DNA of 49,257 nt from Acidobacteriota bacterium (GCA_027624045.1 JAQBUE010000014.1:1-49257), one strand, 5' to 3'. Shown: positions 37,605 through 48,081, counted from the first letter of the stretch. The notes: a model not told the origin generated them from the sequence alone. Made by a program: numbers and translations.

Positions 37605-37614
37605 TTCGCTGTCA

Positions 37615-37628
37615 AGAATGGCCATTCT
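37615..37628. promoter_or_regulatory. Perfect 14-base palindrome between sufB and the glycosyltransferase
   Basis: AGAATGGCCATTCT is a perfect palindrome next to the TTGACA at 37610-37615. It is a candidate operator for either divergent gene. No regulator can be assigned. Confidence 0.4.
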
Positions 37629-37663
37629 GAATAGACCTCGCCCTTGCCCTGGGGGCATTGGCA

Positions 37664-39394
37664 ATGAGCGCATCTGTACTCTGGGGGCGTGCTGATCGAA
37701 CAGCTATGTTGACCCGTAATATTGGCCATTGTTTCGTGCTGGGCGTTGTCATCGCGGGCTTTCTGCTTGTCTTGCACAGCACCAGCCCGGCGGTTCGATT
37801 CGGGCAGTTCTATGACGACACGCTTTACATGAGTATGGCTGAAGCGCTCGCTCGCGGCGACGGCTTCGTGATACCCAGCCTGCCGGGCACGCCACCCCAA
37901 ACGAAGTACCCGGTCCTCTATCCCTGGGTGCTCTCCTGGATCTGGCGCTGGGTTCCGGCGTTCCCTGAGAATGTGCGGGCGGCCGTGGTTCTGAACGCCT
38001 TCGCGGCCTGCTGGTACTTGATCACTGCCTTTCTACTGCTGCGCCGCTGGAAGGGCATAGGAAGCAGCTTGGCGCTGGCGATCGTTTCGATCTGCGCCTT
38101 CCACTACTCATTCGTGTTCCAAAGCGGTCAGGTAACCACTGAGATCCCTTTTGCCGCACTCATGCTCACGACTCTGCTGTGTGCGGATCTGGGTTCGGCA
38201 AAGGACTCATCCTCGCGATGGATGTGGCTGGCAGGTGTGCTAGCCGGTCTGTGCGTGTTGATGCGGACGGCGGGAATCACCGTTGTCGGCGGCATCGGTT
38301 TGTATCTGGTTTTGCGGCGCCGCTACAGAGACCTGTGGAGATTCATTCTCGCCTCAGTGCCTTGCGCCATCGGCGCGGTTCTGTGGAGCCTACTGCTGCG
38401 CACGGAGGTTCCGCCGGATGCGGCGCCGGGCTGGGTCCAGACATGGCTTTTCTATACAAGCTATGTGGACTTCTGGCTGCTCTCGATCACGACACCTCGC
38501 ATTTTTGGGGACATGATTGTCACTAATATCGATTCGATCTTCATGCAGGTGTCGAGACTCACCTTGTTTCACGACCTCGGGCCTAGATCGTTGCTCGCCA
38601 GGGTGCTAGCCTTCATGCTGTCAGTGGGGGTTCTGGCCGGACTCGCCCGCCACGCCCGCCGCGACGAATGGCGTCCGATCTACTTTGTCTTCGCCGCGAA
38701 CGTCGTTATCGTCACCTTTTGGTCATGGCCGATTGCGAGTCGCGTATTCGTGGCCTTCTTGCCTTTGTTGTACGTGGGTCTCATCGCTGAAATGCGGCAC
38801 CTTTGGGGTGCCTTGACGGAGCCCTTCCGCTCGCCGGGCCTCCTGCTGGAAAAGGTCTTTGCGAGCTTGCTATTTGTTCCGCTGGCTTGGTTGCTCGGCA
38901 CGGGAGCGATCAACTACGTGCGGGTATTTCACCCTCCCGAAGACAGAATTCTACTTGGTCAGATCACCGCGAAGGAGTGGGCCGAACTTCATGGCTGGAT
39001 TGAAGGCAACCTGCCGTCAGACACGATCTTTCTTGCCGATCTGGACACTTATCTTTACCTCCAAACCGGCCACCAAGCGATTCTCCCCATGGCGTTTACC
39101 GACGACCTGTACTATGACCAGGCCGCGCCGGCGGCGCAAGCACAGTACGTCCGCTTCATGGACGTCGCGCGGCACCTGCAAATCCGCTATTGGGTGGTCG
39201 ACGGTCATGCCCTCCCCTCGAACATTCCAGAACTGGACGAGATGGTGAGCGCCTTTCAGCAGGGGCTTCCCGAAGTGTTTCGCACGCGCAGCGGGACCCT
39301 GCGAATTCTTGACCTGACCTGCATTCTTCAAGGCAACCGCGATCTGTGCGGAGACCTGCTCCGGCGGGTCACACCTCGCCAAGACGGCTCGTGA
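37664..39394 (+). CDS. GT-C fold membrane glycosyltransferase (ArnT/PMT/GT39-like)
   Basis: About 576 residues with ten or more membrane helices and a C-terminal soluble domain (about 440-570). The first loop carries FYDDTLYMSMAEALARGDGF, the acidic pair followed by Tyr and Ala that lipid-linked-sugar transferases of the GT-C fold show in their first periplasmic loop. It probably moves a sugar from a polyprenyl phosphate donor onto lipid, polysaccharide or protein on the periplasmic side. ATG 37664 has GGGGG eight bases upstream. TTG 37658 and ATG 37706 are alternatives. An NfrB-like transferase follows in the same direction. Confidence 0.8.
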   Translation: MSASVLWGRADRTAMLTRNIGHCFVLGVVIAGFLLVLHSTSPAVRFGQFYDDTLYMSMAEALARGDGFVIPSLPGTPPQTKYPVLYPWVLSWIWRWVPAFPENVRAAVVLNAFAACWYLITAFLLLRRWKGIGSSLALAIVSICAFHYSFVFQSGQVTTEIPFAALMLTTLLCADLGSAKDSSSRWMWLAGVLAGLCVLMRTAGITVVGGIGLYLVLRRRYRDLWRFILASVPCAIGAVLWSLLLRTEVPPDAAPGWVQTWLFYTSYVDFWLLSITTPRIFGDMIVTNIDSIFMQVSRLTLFHDLGPRSLLARVLAFMLSVGVLAGLARHARRDEWRPIYFVFAANVVIVTFWSWPIASRVFVAFLPLLYVGLIAEMRHLWGALTEPFRSPGLLLEKVFASLLFVPLAWLLGTGAINYVRVFHPPEDRILLGQITAKEWAELHGWIEGNLPSDTIFLADLDTYLYLQTGHQAILPMAFTDDLYYDQAAPAAQAQYVRFMDVARHLQIRYWVVDGHALPSNIPELDEMVSAFQQGLPEVFRTRSGTLRILDLTCILQGNRDLCGDLLRRVTPRQDGS

Positions 39395-39440
39395 GCGCGC
39401 GAGTGAGTCGCCCGGCCGCCGGAGACCGGCTCAATTGTGT

Positions 39441-39490
39441 ATGGATTATATCCTAAATAGGAATGATTTCTTAAGCTGATGTGATATATT
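39441..39490. promoter_or_regulatory. AT-rich control region upstream of the NfrB-like gene
   Basis: A strongly AT-rich patch in GC-rich surroundings. It contains TCCTA-aa-TAGGA (39451-39462) as an inverted repeat, GGAT-tat-ATCC next to it, and a TATATT at 39485-39490 that could be a -10 element but sits very close to the start codon. Probably promoter or operator DNA. Confidence 0.4.
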
Positions 39491-39505
39491 CGAGAAGCTT
39501 CCGAT

Positions 39506-41362
39506 TTGTCCTGTCTCATGTGGTGGTTCGATGGGCTGGCGATCAACGTACTCGCACCCTTGGCCGTTTGGGTTTTCGCGAGCAGTCTGGATGATCTAAT
39601 CCTCGACGTCTCTTACCTGTGGTTCCGGTTTCGCTCGCGCGGTTCCGGTTCAACGGATTCGTGCGCTCCGGCGGCGGTTGGCCCGGACGTCCGCATCGGC
39701 ATCCTGATTCCCTGCTGGGATGAGGCCGACGTGATCGAGGAGATGATCGAGCGCAACGTCGCGGCGATTGATTACTCGAACTATGAAATCTGGCTCGGAG
39801 TCTACCCGAACGATGAAGCAACTCAGAAAAGGGCGGTGGCTTGCGCGGCTCGGCTGCCGGGTGTTCGCTACGTCGTCTGCCAACGTGACGGGCCCACGAC
39901 GAAGGCGGATTGCCTCAATGCGATCTATGAAGGGATGCGGCGCCATGAGCAGGTGACAGGCAAACGATACGACGTTTACCTGCAGCATGATGCGGAAGAC
40001 CTGATCCATCCCGACTCGCTGCGCCGCATTGCGTCCGCGATCCGGGACTACGACATGGTGCAGATTCCAGTCTTTCCTCTTCCGCTGGGGCTGGCGGCGT
40101 TGACCCATGGCACGTATGGAGATTTTTTCGCAGAGTTCCACTTGAAGGAGCTTCGCCAAAGAGCAGCCTTCGGAGGATTCGTGCCGTCGGCCGGTGTGGG
40201 CACGGCGTATCGCGCCGACGCGCTCGACGAGCTTTGGGCACACAACGGCGGACGGTTATTCGACGCTGAGAGCTTGACGGAAGACTATGCGATCGGTCTT
40301 CAGCTGCACGCGCTTGGCCGGCGCCAGACTCTCTTACACGCGATGCCGGCAGGTGTGGCGCGGGGAAGGGGGCGCAGGCTCCCGGTCGCGACCCGCGCTT
40401 ACTTTCCCACTCAAGTTCGGCAATCCATCCGGCAGCGCTCGCGTTGGGTGACTGGCATCGCGCTACAGTCCTGGCGAAAGTTCGGGTGGCGAGCCGGCAA
40501 AGGCCAGATTTACTGGCTGTGGCGTGATCGAAAAGGGCTCGTGGGATATCCGGCGTCGTTGCTCGCCAACTTGATATTCGCGTACGGCGTGCTGCGCTGG
40601 CTATGGGCTGAGCAGACAGGCGCGGCTTGGTACTTCAGCGGGCTGTCGGCGGCTCATCCGGTGCTGCTAGGATTGCTTCTCGCCAACACCGGCATGATTG
40701 TTTGGCGTCAGGTGGTTCGGGGGATATTCGTTGGCCGAGTCTACGGCTGGAAACACGGACTCACCGTACCCTTACGGGCGCCCTGGGCTAATGCGATCGA
40801 TTGCTGCGCGACGCTGAGCGCGCTTTGGGCGTTCTCGCATGCGTGGGTCCGCGGGACGAAGCTAAGTTGGGTCAAGACAGCGCACTCCTACCCGTCGAGG
40901 GAGCGCAGAGCCCTGCATAAGCCGCGTTTGGGCGAGATCCTTCTTACACGCGGCGCGTTAGTGGCGCATCGGCTACGCAAAGCGCTCGGCGGCCGTCTGC
41001 CGGGGGAGAGGCTTGGGGACGCGCTTCTACGAGACCAGGCAATCACGGAAACCGATCTCTATCACGCCCTCAGCCGGCAACAGGAGATTCCGTTCCTGAC
41101 GCTGACACCGGCGGCCGTCGATGCGCAGGTCGCCGACATCTTGCCGCCCGGCTTGGCCGAAGACCTGCGAATTCTTCCTTACCGGCGCGATACCCTGCGG
41201 CGACTTTGGATCGCGACGCCCGAGGCTCCCGACCCTCAAACCGAGGCGAAGATCGCGGAGTTCGTTTCGGCCGTGCCTCGTTTCGTGTTGGTTACGCCGT
41301 CGAACTACCAGTCGCTACGATATTCCTTGCGCCGGTTGAGATTCGCGGCGGCTGGGGATTGA
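39506..41362 (+). CDS. NfrB-like family 2 glycosyltransferase with C-terminal MshEN (cyclic-di-GMP binding) domain
   Basis: A 618-residue inner-membrane glycosyltransferase. After an N-terminal helix comes a GT2 catalytic domain (about 60-330) with HDAED (161-165), TED (258-260) and QRSRW (310-314), matching the DxD, TED and QxxRW motifs of processive polymerases. Several membrane helices follow. The last 140 residues are an MshEN domain with its paired motif RLGEILLTRG and RLGDALLRD, then TETDLYHALSRQQEIPF. In E. coli NfrB this domain binds cyclic-di-GMP and switches on synthesis of an exopolysaccharide used by phage N4. Start is TTG 39506 (AGAAG upstream) or ATG 39518. It is tandem with the GT-C transferase and converges on glmS. 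Confidence 0.88.
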   Translation: MSCLMWWFDGLAINVLAPLAVWVFASSLDDLILDVSYLWFRFRSRGSGSTDSCAPAAVGPDVRIGILIPCWDEADVIEEMIERNVAAIDYSNYEIWLGVYPNDEATQKRAVACAARLPGVRYVVCQRDGPTTKADCLNAIYEGMRRHEQVTGKRYDVYLQHDAEDLIHPDSLRRIASAIRDYDMVQIPVFPLPLGLAALTHGTYGDFFAEFHLKELRQRAAFGGFVPSAGVGTAYRADALDELWAHNGGRLFDAESLTEDYAIGLQLHALGRRQTLLHAMPAGVARGRGRRLPVATRAYFPTQVRQSIRQRSRWVTGIALQSWRKFGWRAGKGQIYWLWRDRKGLVGYPASLLANLIFAYGVLRWLWAEQTGAAWYFSGLSAAHPVLLGLLLANTGMIVWRQVVRGIFVGRVYGWKHGLTVPLRAPWANAIDCCATLSALWAFSHAWVRGTKLSWVKTAHSYPSRERRALHKPRLGEILLTRGALVAHRLRKALGGRLPGERLGDALLRDQAITETDLYHALSRQQEIPFLTLTPAAVDAQVADILPPGLAEDLRILPYRRDTLRRLWIATPEAPDPQTEAKIAEFVSAVPRFVLVTPSNYQSLRYSLRRLRFAAAGD

Positions 41363-41373
41363 CCGAAGCGCCA

Positions 41374-43233
<1,860 letters not shown>

Positions 43234-43241
43234 GATCGTGG

Positions 43242-43481
43242 TTAATCTCCTACTTCGATGCTGTACTCCTCGATGACCGGGTTCGCCAACACTTCGTGTG
43301 CGATCTTTTCGATCTGGCTCCGTACTTCTTCTCCGCTGCCATCGAGTTCAATCTCGAAGTACTTGCCCTGACGAACCTCTTTGACGTTGTCGTGACCGAG
43401 GCCGTTCAGGGTGGAGCAAATGGTGCGGCCCTGCGGATCGAGGACCGTCTTCTTGAAAGTGACATGAACAACTGCGCGCAT
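43242..43481 (-). CDS. purS: Phosphoribosylformylglycinamidine synthase subunit PurS
   Basis: A 79-residue protein, the usual length of PurS. It joins PurL and PurQ to pass ammonia in the fourth step of purine synthesis. Motifs are [35 protein letters not shown] and a C-terminal [13 protein letters not shown]. purL and purQ are not in the window, so it is separated from its partners and sits between mnmE and glmS with eight-base gaps on both sides. Confidence 0.95.
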   Translation of the reverse strand: MRAVVHVTFKKTVLDPQGRTICSTLNGLGHDNVKEVRQGKYFEIELDGSGEEVRSQIEKIAHEVLANPVIEEYSIEVGD

Positions 43482-43489
43482 ACCCTATT

Positions 43490-44974
43490 CTACTTGCCGA
43501 TACAAAAACGCGAGAAGATATTAGCCAGGATATCGTCCACGCTGGTTGCGCCGGTGACTTGATCGATGGCGCGGAGTCCCGCGTAGAGGTCGAGCAGCAA
43601 CATCTCGTGGGGGATCTCGTTCTCGACGGCTTGGCGGGCTTGGCCGAGCGAGCGAAGTGATTCGGTGAGCAACGTTTCGTGGCGCAAGTTCGTGATCCAG
43701 CCCGTCTCCTCTTCGACGCCGGAGGCCGGCACAGCCCGCTTGTAGATTCGCTCGCGCAGATCACTGATTCCCTCGCCGCTGACGGCGCTGACCCAGATGT
43801 CGGTCGCCGATTCCCGCAACGGCGACGCCAGGTCGGCCTTGTTGCCGACTGCCAAACAGTTGCCGCGCTGGCGGGCTTCCGCCAGTAGTTCCCTATCGGT
43901 GGAATCGAGCGGCTGCGATAGGTCGATGACGACGAGAACCATGTCGGCGTCGGCGAGAGCTTGATAGCTGCGCTCGACTCCTTGCGTCTCGGCGATGTCG
44001 GTTGTGGCGCGGATGCCGGCGGTATCGATCAGTTGCACCGGGATGCCATGAATCGAGCAAACCTCGCTGACAGCGTCGCGGGTCGTTCCCGCAGCTGGTG
44101 TAACGATGGCGCGCTCCTGTTCGAGGAGGCGGTTGAAGAGGCTTGACTTGCCGACGTTCGGCCGTCCGAGAATGGCAAGCGTCAGGCCGCCCCGAACGAC
44201 TTTGCCGTAGCGGTAGCTTTCGGCCAGCTTCTGAATGTCGGATCGAACCGGGTCAAGGCGGTCGAGGATTGCCGCCGGTGACGCGACATCGATATCGTCT
44301 TCGGCGAAGTCGATCCCGGCTTCGAGTAACGCGATCAGGTCGCAGAGCTGCTGTTTGATGGGGGCGAGGCGGCTTGATAGCGCCCCTTTGGCTTGCCGCA
44401 GAGCAACGCGGGCTTGATACACCGTCGTGGCTTCGATGAGGTCGTTGACGGCCTCGGCCTGCGACAGATCGATGCGACCGTTCAGAAAAGCGCGCTGCGT
44501 GAACTCGCCGGGTTGCGCTATGCGGGCGCCAAGGCTGACCGCGCGCTCGATAGCGAAGCTCAAGATGGCCGGCGAGCCGTGGCAAGACAGTTCAATGACG
44601 TCCTCGGCGGTGTACGACTTAGGCCCTGGAAAGAACGTGAAGAGAACTTCGTCGACGACGCGGCCTGACTCGTCGAGCAGTTCGCCTAGGGAGGGCCTGC
44701 GTGGGGCGATTCGCTGCGCTGTCGGACGGCGAACCAATTGTTCACAGATCGGCAGCGCCCTGGGACCGGAGAAGCGCACGATGCCGATACCGCCGCGGCC
44801 GGGCGGCGTGGAAACAGCGACGATGGTATCGTCGGGGTCAGCCGCAAGCAGAGCAGATTCAGACAACTCCAGAGGTGCGTTAGCGCGGGTCGCCAGGCTG
44901 TCCCGCGGGGCGAACGACGATGTGCCGCTGCGGCGGAACTCCCTCACTCGTGGTATCGACAGCGGGGTCGTCAC
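43490..44974 (-). CDS. mnmE: tRNA modification GTPase MnmE
   Basis: MnmE works with MnmG to install the carboxymethylaminomethyl group at U34 of some tRNAs. The folate-binding N-domain begins at DDTIVAVSTPPGRGGIGIVR. The inserted G domain has GRPNVGKSS, DTAGIR and NKAD. The C-terminus ends FCIGK, with the catalytic cysteine motif. The open frame of 494 residues starts with GTG 44974, but its first 31 residues overlap the conserved end of jag. Homology begins near 44830, so the true start may be a non-ATG codon after 44880. mnmG is not in the window. Confidence 0.93.
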   Translation of the reverse strand: MTTPLSIPRVREFRRSGTSSFAPRDSLATRANAPLELSESALLAADPDDTIVAVSTPPGRGGIGIVRFSGPRALPICEQLVRRPTAQRIAPRRPSLGELLDESGRVVDEVLFTFFPGPKSYTAEDVIELSCHGSPAILSFAIERAVSLGARIAQPGEFTQRAFLNGRIDLSQAEAVNDLIEATTVYQARVALRQAKGALSSRLAPIKQQLCDLIALLEAGIDFAEDDIDVASPAAILDRLDPVRSDIQKLAESYRYGKVVRGGLTLAILGRPNVGKSSLFNRLLEQERAIVTPAAGTTRDAVSEVCSIHGIPVQLIDTAGIRATTDIAETQGVERSYQALADADMVLVVIDLSQPLDSTDRELLAEARQRGNCLAVGNKADLASPLRESATDIWVSAVSGEGISDLRERIYKRAVPASGVEEETGWITNLRHETLLTESLRSLGQARQAVENEIPHEMLLLDLYAGLRAIDQVTGATSVDDILANIFSRFCIGK

Positions 44975-45392
44975 GCAACGCCAGATGGAGGATGCGGCGC
45001 TCGCGCGATGTCATCGGGTTGAAATGGAAAGCGGTGCCGGACTGCTTCACCTTCTCGGCGGCGGCTTCAGCGGTCATTCGCAGTTCTTCGATCCGCAGCA
45101 GACGGTAGTCGCGGGCGTCGAAGATGACGCGGTAGCGATCTTCGTGCGGCACGTGAAGCGCTTCGAGGGTGAGTTGTTCGAGCGCCATCAGCAGCTCGCC
45201 GTTCTGGGCAAGCAGAAGATCCAGATCGTCTCCGTCGAAGCTGACGGTTACATCAGGATGAATGAACTGCTGGTCGTCGCTGCCGACACGGAATTCGTAA
45301 TGGAGAGACAGGCGCGCCGCCTTGAGAACAGGTTCGAGAAACTCGTCGAGCCGCGGCCCAATCTCATCTAGAGTCCAATCGGCTTGCGACAT
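44880..45392 (-). CDS. jag: Jag/KhpB-type RNA-binding protein (KH and R3H domains)
   Basis: A 170-residue RNA-binding protein. A KH-like domain lies at about 30-95 (LLLAQNGELLMALEQLTLEAL), and an R3H domain is at the C-terminus (MTSRERRILHLALRDD followed by TTSEGVPPQRHIVV). It lacks the separate N-terminal Jag domain of Bacillus SpoIIIJ-associated protein. It follows yidC by 27 bases, the classic order. Confidence 0.9.
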   Translation of the reverse strand: MSQADWTLDEIGPRLDEFLEPVLKAARLSLHYEFRVGSDDQQFIHPDVTVSFDGDDLDLLLAQNGELLMALEQLTLEALHVPHEDRYRVIFDARDYRLLRIEELRMTAEAAAEKVKQSGTAFHFNPMTSRERRILHLALRDDPAVDTTSEGVPPQRHIVVRPAGQPGDPR

Positions 45393-45419
45393 GCTGTATC
45401 AGGCGACTGCCGGCCTGTC

Positions 45420-47186
45420 TTACGACCGGCCTGTGTTCTTTTTCTGTTTCCGGCCACGCGGTCTTTCGATCGCGATTTCGTCGGAAGAAAACTTGTTCAG
45501 GAGGAGCTGTTGAATAACACCGACGATGTTACCGGTCAACCAGAATAGCACAAGGCCGCTGGACACATTGTAGAAGATAAAGCCCATCATCAGCGGCATG
45601 AACTTCATCAAACGCATCTGCGAGGCATCGGCCGTGGGGGCCGTCGGCGTCACGGTCTGTTGCCAAAATTGCGTCAACACCAGCGCAATCGGCAAAACGT
45701 GGATCGGGAGATTTTCGAACGTCGACAGATCATGCACCCAGAGCCATTCGGCGTGGCGTGTCTCGATCGCGACCGACAGCACGTTGTAGAAACCGAGGAA
45801 GAACGGGAACTGCAGGAACATCGGCAGGCAACCGCCCAGCGGGTTGACGCCATGTTCCTTGTACAGCGCCATCATTTCCTCTTGTTGTTTCTGCTTCTTG
45901 GGGTCTCGCATGCCGAGACCCTTGTAGCGATCGTTGATCTGCTTGACCAGAGGTTGCAGCGACTGCATCTTCTTCATCGATTTCATGCTTTTCCACTTCA
46001 AAGGAAAGAGCGCGAAATTGATGAAGGTGGTCAGGACCACGATGCTCCAGCCGTAGTTGGGAACGATGTTGTCGTAGGTCCACTGCAGCCCCCAAAAGAT
46101 CGGTTCGGCGATGAAACCCCAGACGGTCCCGAAATCGACGACTTCGCCGAGTTCCGGGCGAACAGCCGAAAGAATGTCGACCTTCTTCGGCCCGACGAAG
46201 ACCTCAAACTTGTTGGCGCCCGACGACGCGACGCCGAAGGCAGGAAAGAGCTCCTCGCCCCCTCCAACGGTGCCGGCGATCTTGACGGCGGAGGTCTCCA
46301 TCCTCAACTCGCCGTTGTCGGCGGGCGGAAGGTAGGCGGCCGTGAAGAAAAGGTCGTAAATGCCGACAAACGCATAGGGGCCGGTATGGATCAACCGCTC
46401 GTCCTCGGCATCGTCCGCCGCGATCCTTTCGAACACCCGCCCGCGAGGGTCATGGTAGAAGGTGGCGCTGTTGACGGCATCCTGCAACTGAGCCGTGTCT
46501 CCGAATCCGCCGTTCCAGGTGAGCAGATGCGGTTCGAGCGAGCCGTTACGCCTGACTTCGCTTTCAACGCGCAGGACATAGCCCTCTTTTTCGAAACGGA
46601 ACGCCTTGCGAGCCGTGATACCGGCGGCGGCGTATTCGAAGACAATAGCGGGGCCTTGACTGCCCCGCGCCGGTTCTTGCGTGATTCTGAACAGGGCGTC
46701 GTTGAGTTCGTCGAAGTGGCGCCCGCCTGGCAAGTCGATCTCAAACGGATAGCCATTCGCCGCGGCGCCCTGTTGGTGGACGAGCTCGAGTTCACCATCC
46801 TGGAGGGCGTTCTTGTACTGTGTGAGCACCCAGCTCTTGACGACCGCTCCGCGATTTGAGAAACGGACCTTGAAGGTGTCGGTCTCGATAACCGATTCGG
46901 TTTCGGCCTTCGCGGCAATCGCTTCGACGGCGGGCTGGTCCGTGGCACCAGCCGTTGCCGACGGGCTGGCAGGTTGCTCAGCGCCTATGGTGGCGGCCGG
47001 CTTGGAGGGATCGCTTTCCGGATCAGCCTGTCCGCCGGCGGTTGTCTGCTCGATGGCGGCAGGATCTTCGGGCGTCGCGGGCGGGGGCCCCTGAATGTAC
47101 ATGTAGCCCATCAGGGCCACCGCCGAGAGCACGGAGGCTATCAGCAGCCGTTGCTGCATAAACTGTTCGTCGGGATTATTCGGCAT
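45420..47186 (-). CDS. yidC: Membrane protein insertase YidC
   Basis: About 588 residues from ATG 47186. An N-terminal helix (LLIASVLSAVALMGYMYI), a Pro/Ala/Glu-rich linker and the large periplasmic P1 domain of the Gram-negative type (about 100-370) are followed by the insertase core of five helices (PNYGWSIVVLTTFINFALFPLKWKSMKSMKKMQ, here split; then CLPMFLQFPFFLGFYNV and FYNVSSGLVLFWL). It inserts proteins with or without SecYEG. ATG 47186 overlaps the yidD stop by 11 bases. The frame extends to GTG 47207. Confidence 0.96.
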   Translation of the reverse strand: MPNNPDEQFMQQRLLIASVLSAVALMGYMYIQGPPPATPEDPAAIEQTTAGGQADPESDPSKPAATIGAEQPASPSATAGATDQPAVEAIAAKAETESVIETDTFKVRFSNRGAVVKSWVLTQYKNALQDGELELVHQQGAAANGYPFEIDLPGGRHFDELNDALFRITQEPARGSQGPAIVFEYAAAGITARKAFRFEKEGYVLRVESEVRRNGSLEPHLLTWNGGFGDTAQLQDAVNSATFYHDPRGRVFERIAADDAEDERLIHTGPYAFVGIYDLFFTAAYLPPADNGELRMETSAVKIAGTVGGGEELFPAFGVASSGANKFEVFVGPKKVDILSAVRPELGEVVDFGTVWGFIAEPIFWGLQWTYDNIVPNYGWSIVVLTTFINFALFPLKWKSMKSMKKMQSLQPLVKQINDRYKGLGMRDPKKQKQQEEMMALYKEHGVNPLGGCLPMFLQFPFFLGFYNVLSVAIETRHAEWLWVHDLSTFENLPIHVLPIALVLTQFWQQTVTPTAPTADASQMRLMKFMPLMMGFIFYNVSSGLVLFWLTGNIVGVIQQLLLNKFSSDEIAIERPRGRKQKKNTGRS

Positions 47187-47454
47187 CGGGCACAGGGTCG
47201 AAGCCACCTGGAGAGAAGGGGCGGCAGCGAAGCAGGCGGCGCGCCGTGAGCATTAGCCCGCGCCGGACACCATACTTCTCGACTGCCTCTTTCGCGTACA
47301 TCGAACAACTCGGGTAGAACTTGCAGCAAGAAGGCATAACCGGCGACAGCGTCGTCTTGTAGAACAGTAGGCAGAAGATCACGACCTGCCGAGCTAGACT
47401 ACGAGTTTCGTACGGCTGTTGTTCACTGGCCGATGTGCTGAGTTCGCCGTGCAT
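47176..47454 (-). CDS. yidD: Membrane protein insertion efficiency factor YidD
   Basis: A 92-residue protein from ATG 47454. The conserved core reads FYKTTLSPVMPSCCKFYPSCS, with the paired cysteines, then YAKEAVEKYGVRRGLML and RCRPFSPGGFDPVP. It helps YidC-dependent insertion. It starts inside the last 32 bases of rnpA. The longer frame up to 47565 lies wholly inside rnpA and is unlikely to be used. Confidence 0.93.
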   Translation of the reverse strand: MHGELSTSASEQQPYETRSLARQVVIFCLLFYKTTLSPVMPSCCKFYPSCSMYAKEAVEKYGVRRGLMLTARRLLRCRPFSPGGFDPVPDAE

Positions 47455-47839
47455 TTTTCGCTGTTTGAAAAGCCCGCTGGACTTCAGTCTCGATGCGCGG
47501 CCAAGCGGCATCCACGATTTGGCGACGGGCATGGAGTACAACTTCATAACCGTCAGGCAGATCACTCCAGAAACGGCGAACCGCTTCCCTCAGCCAACGT
47601 TTGACCTTGTTCCTGACAACAGCCTTGCCAACGGCCCGCGGTACGGTGAGACCGACCCGGCCCGGTTTCGCTTCGTCGATGTCCCGAACGAACGCCGTAA
47701 AGAGCGGGCTTCTGATGCGGCGGCCCTGCTCATAAACCCTCTGGAACTCGGCTCGTTTTCGAAGACGCTTGGACTTGGGGAAACGTTGCGAAGCAGTGGT
47801 TTCGGACTCTCGATCATTCGGAGCTGACGGTGAGGACAT
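47423..47839 (-). CDS. rnpA: Ribonuclease P protein component
   Basis: A 138-residue protein that binds the RNase P RNA for tRNA 5' end processing. The signature is [13 protein letters not shown] (R76-N77 to E85). It has about 25 extra N-terminal residues before [17 protein letters not shown], and no alternative start exists after ATG 47839. This ATG lies inside rpmH, giving a 26-base overlap. It overlaps yidD at its 3' end. Confidence 0.95.
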   Translation of the reverse strand: MSSPSAPNDRESETTASQRFPKSKRLRKRAEFQRVYEQGRRIRSPLFTAFVRDIDEAKPGRVGLTVPRAVGKAVVRNKVKRWLREAVRRFWSDLPDGYEVVLHARRQIVDAAWPRIETEVQRAFQTAKNARRTQHIGQ

Positions 47840-47960
47840 GTCGGCCCTTGGCCCGTCGATTCGATAATATCTTTCTCCCGGCGGGTGTCTTCATTCTGGC
47901 GCGAAAGCCATGCGTTTTGGCCCGCCGTCTACGGTTTGGTTGAAATGTGCGCTTCGGCAT
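47814..47960 (-). CDS. rpmH: 50S ribosomal protein L34
   Basis: A 48-residue basic protein starting [19 protein letters not shown], then [13 protein letters not shown] and [12 protein letters not shown], the canonical L34 sequence. It is too short for usual length filters but is unmistakable. The last 26 bases overlap the start of rnpA in another frame. First gene of the rpmH-rnpA-yidD-yidC-jag-mnmE-purS-glmS block, 60 bases downstream of a good promoter. Confidence 0.97.
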   Translation of the reverse strand: MPKRTFQPNRRRRAKTHGFRARMKTPAGRKILSNRRAKGRHVLTVSSE

Positions 47961-48020
47961 TTTAGGTTGGCGATGAGCGGTGGACCACAGGCGGCGAGCC
48001 GCTAGTATCGCAAAAAGCTC

Positions 48021-48049
48021 AGTCTATCAGGCGCTCAGCGAGTGGTCAA
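48021..48049 (-). promoter_or_regulatory. Sigma-70 promoter of the rpmH block
   Basis: The minus strand has TTGACC at 48044-48049 and TAGACT at 48021-48026 with a 17-base spacer. This is the best-matched promoter seen in the window. It would start transcription about 50 bases before rpmH. Confidence 0.7.
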
Positions 48050-48081
48050 TGAACGACGCTGGAGCAGGAGCCGGCCCAAGG

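Noticed and set aside
43234..43241. glmS ribozyme upstream of glmS
   Set aside because: Only eight bases separate purS and glmS, so there is no room for the ribozyme.
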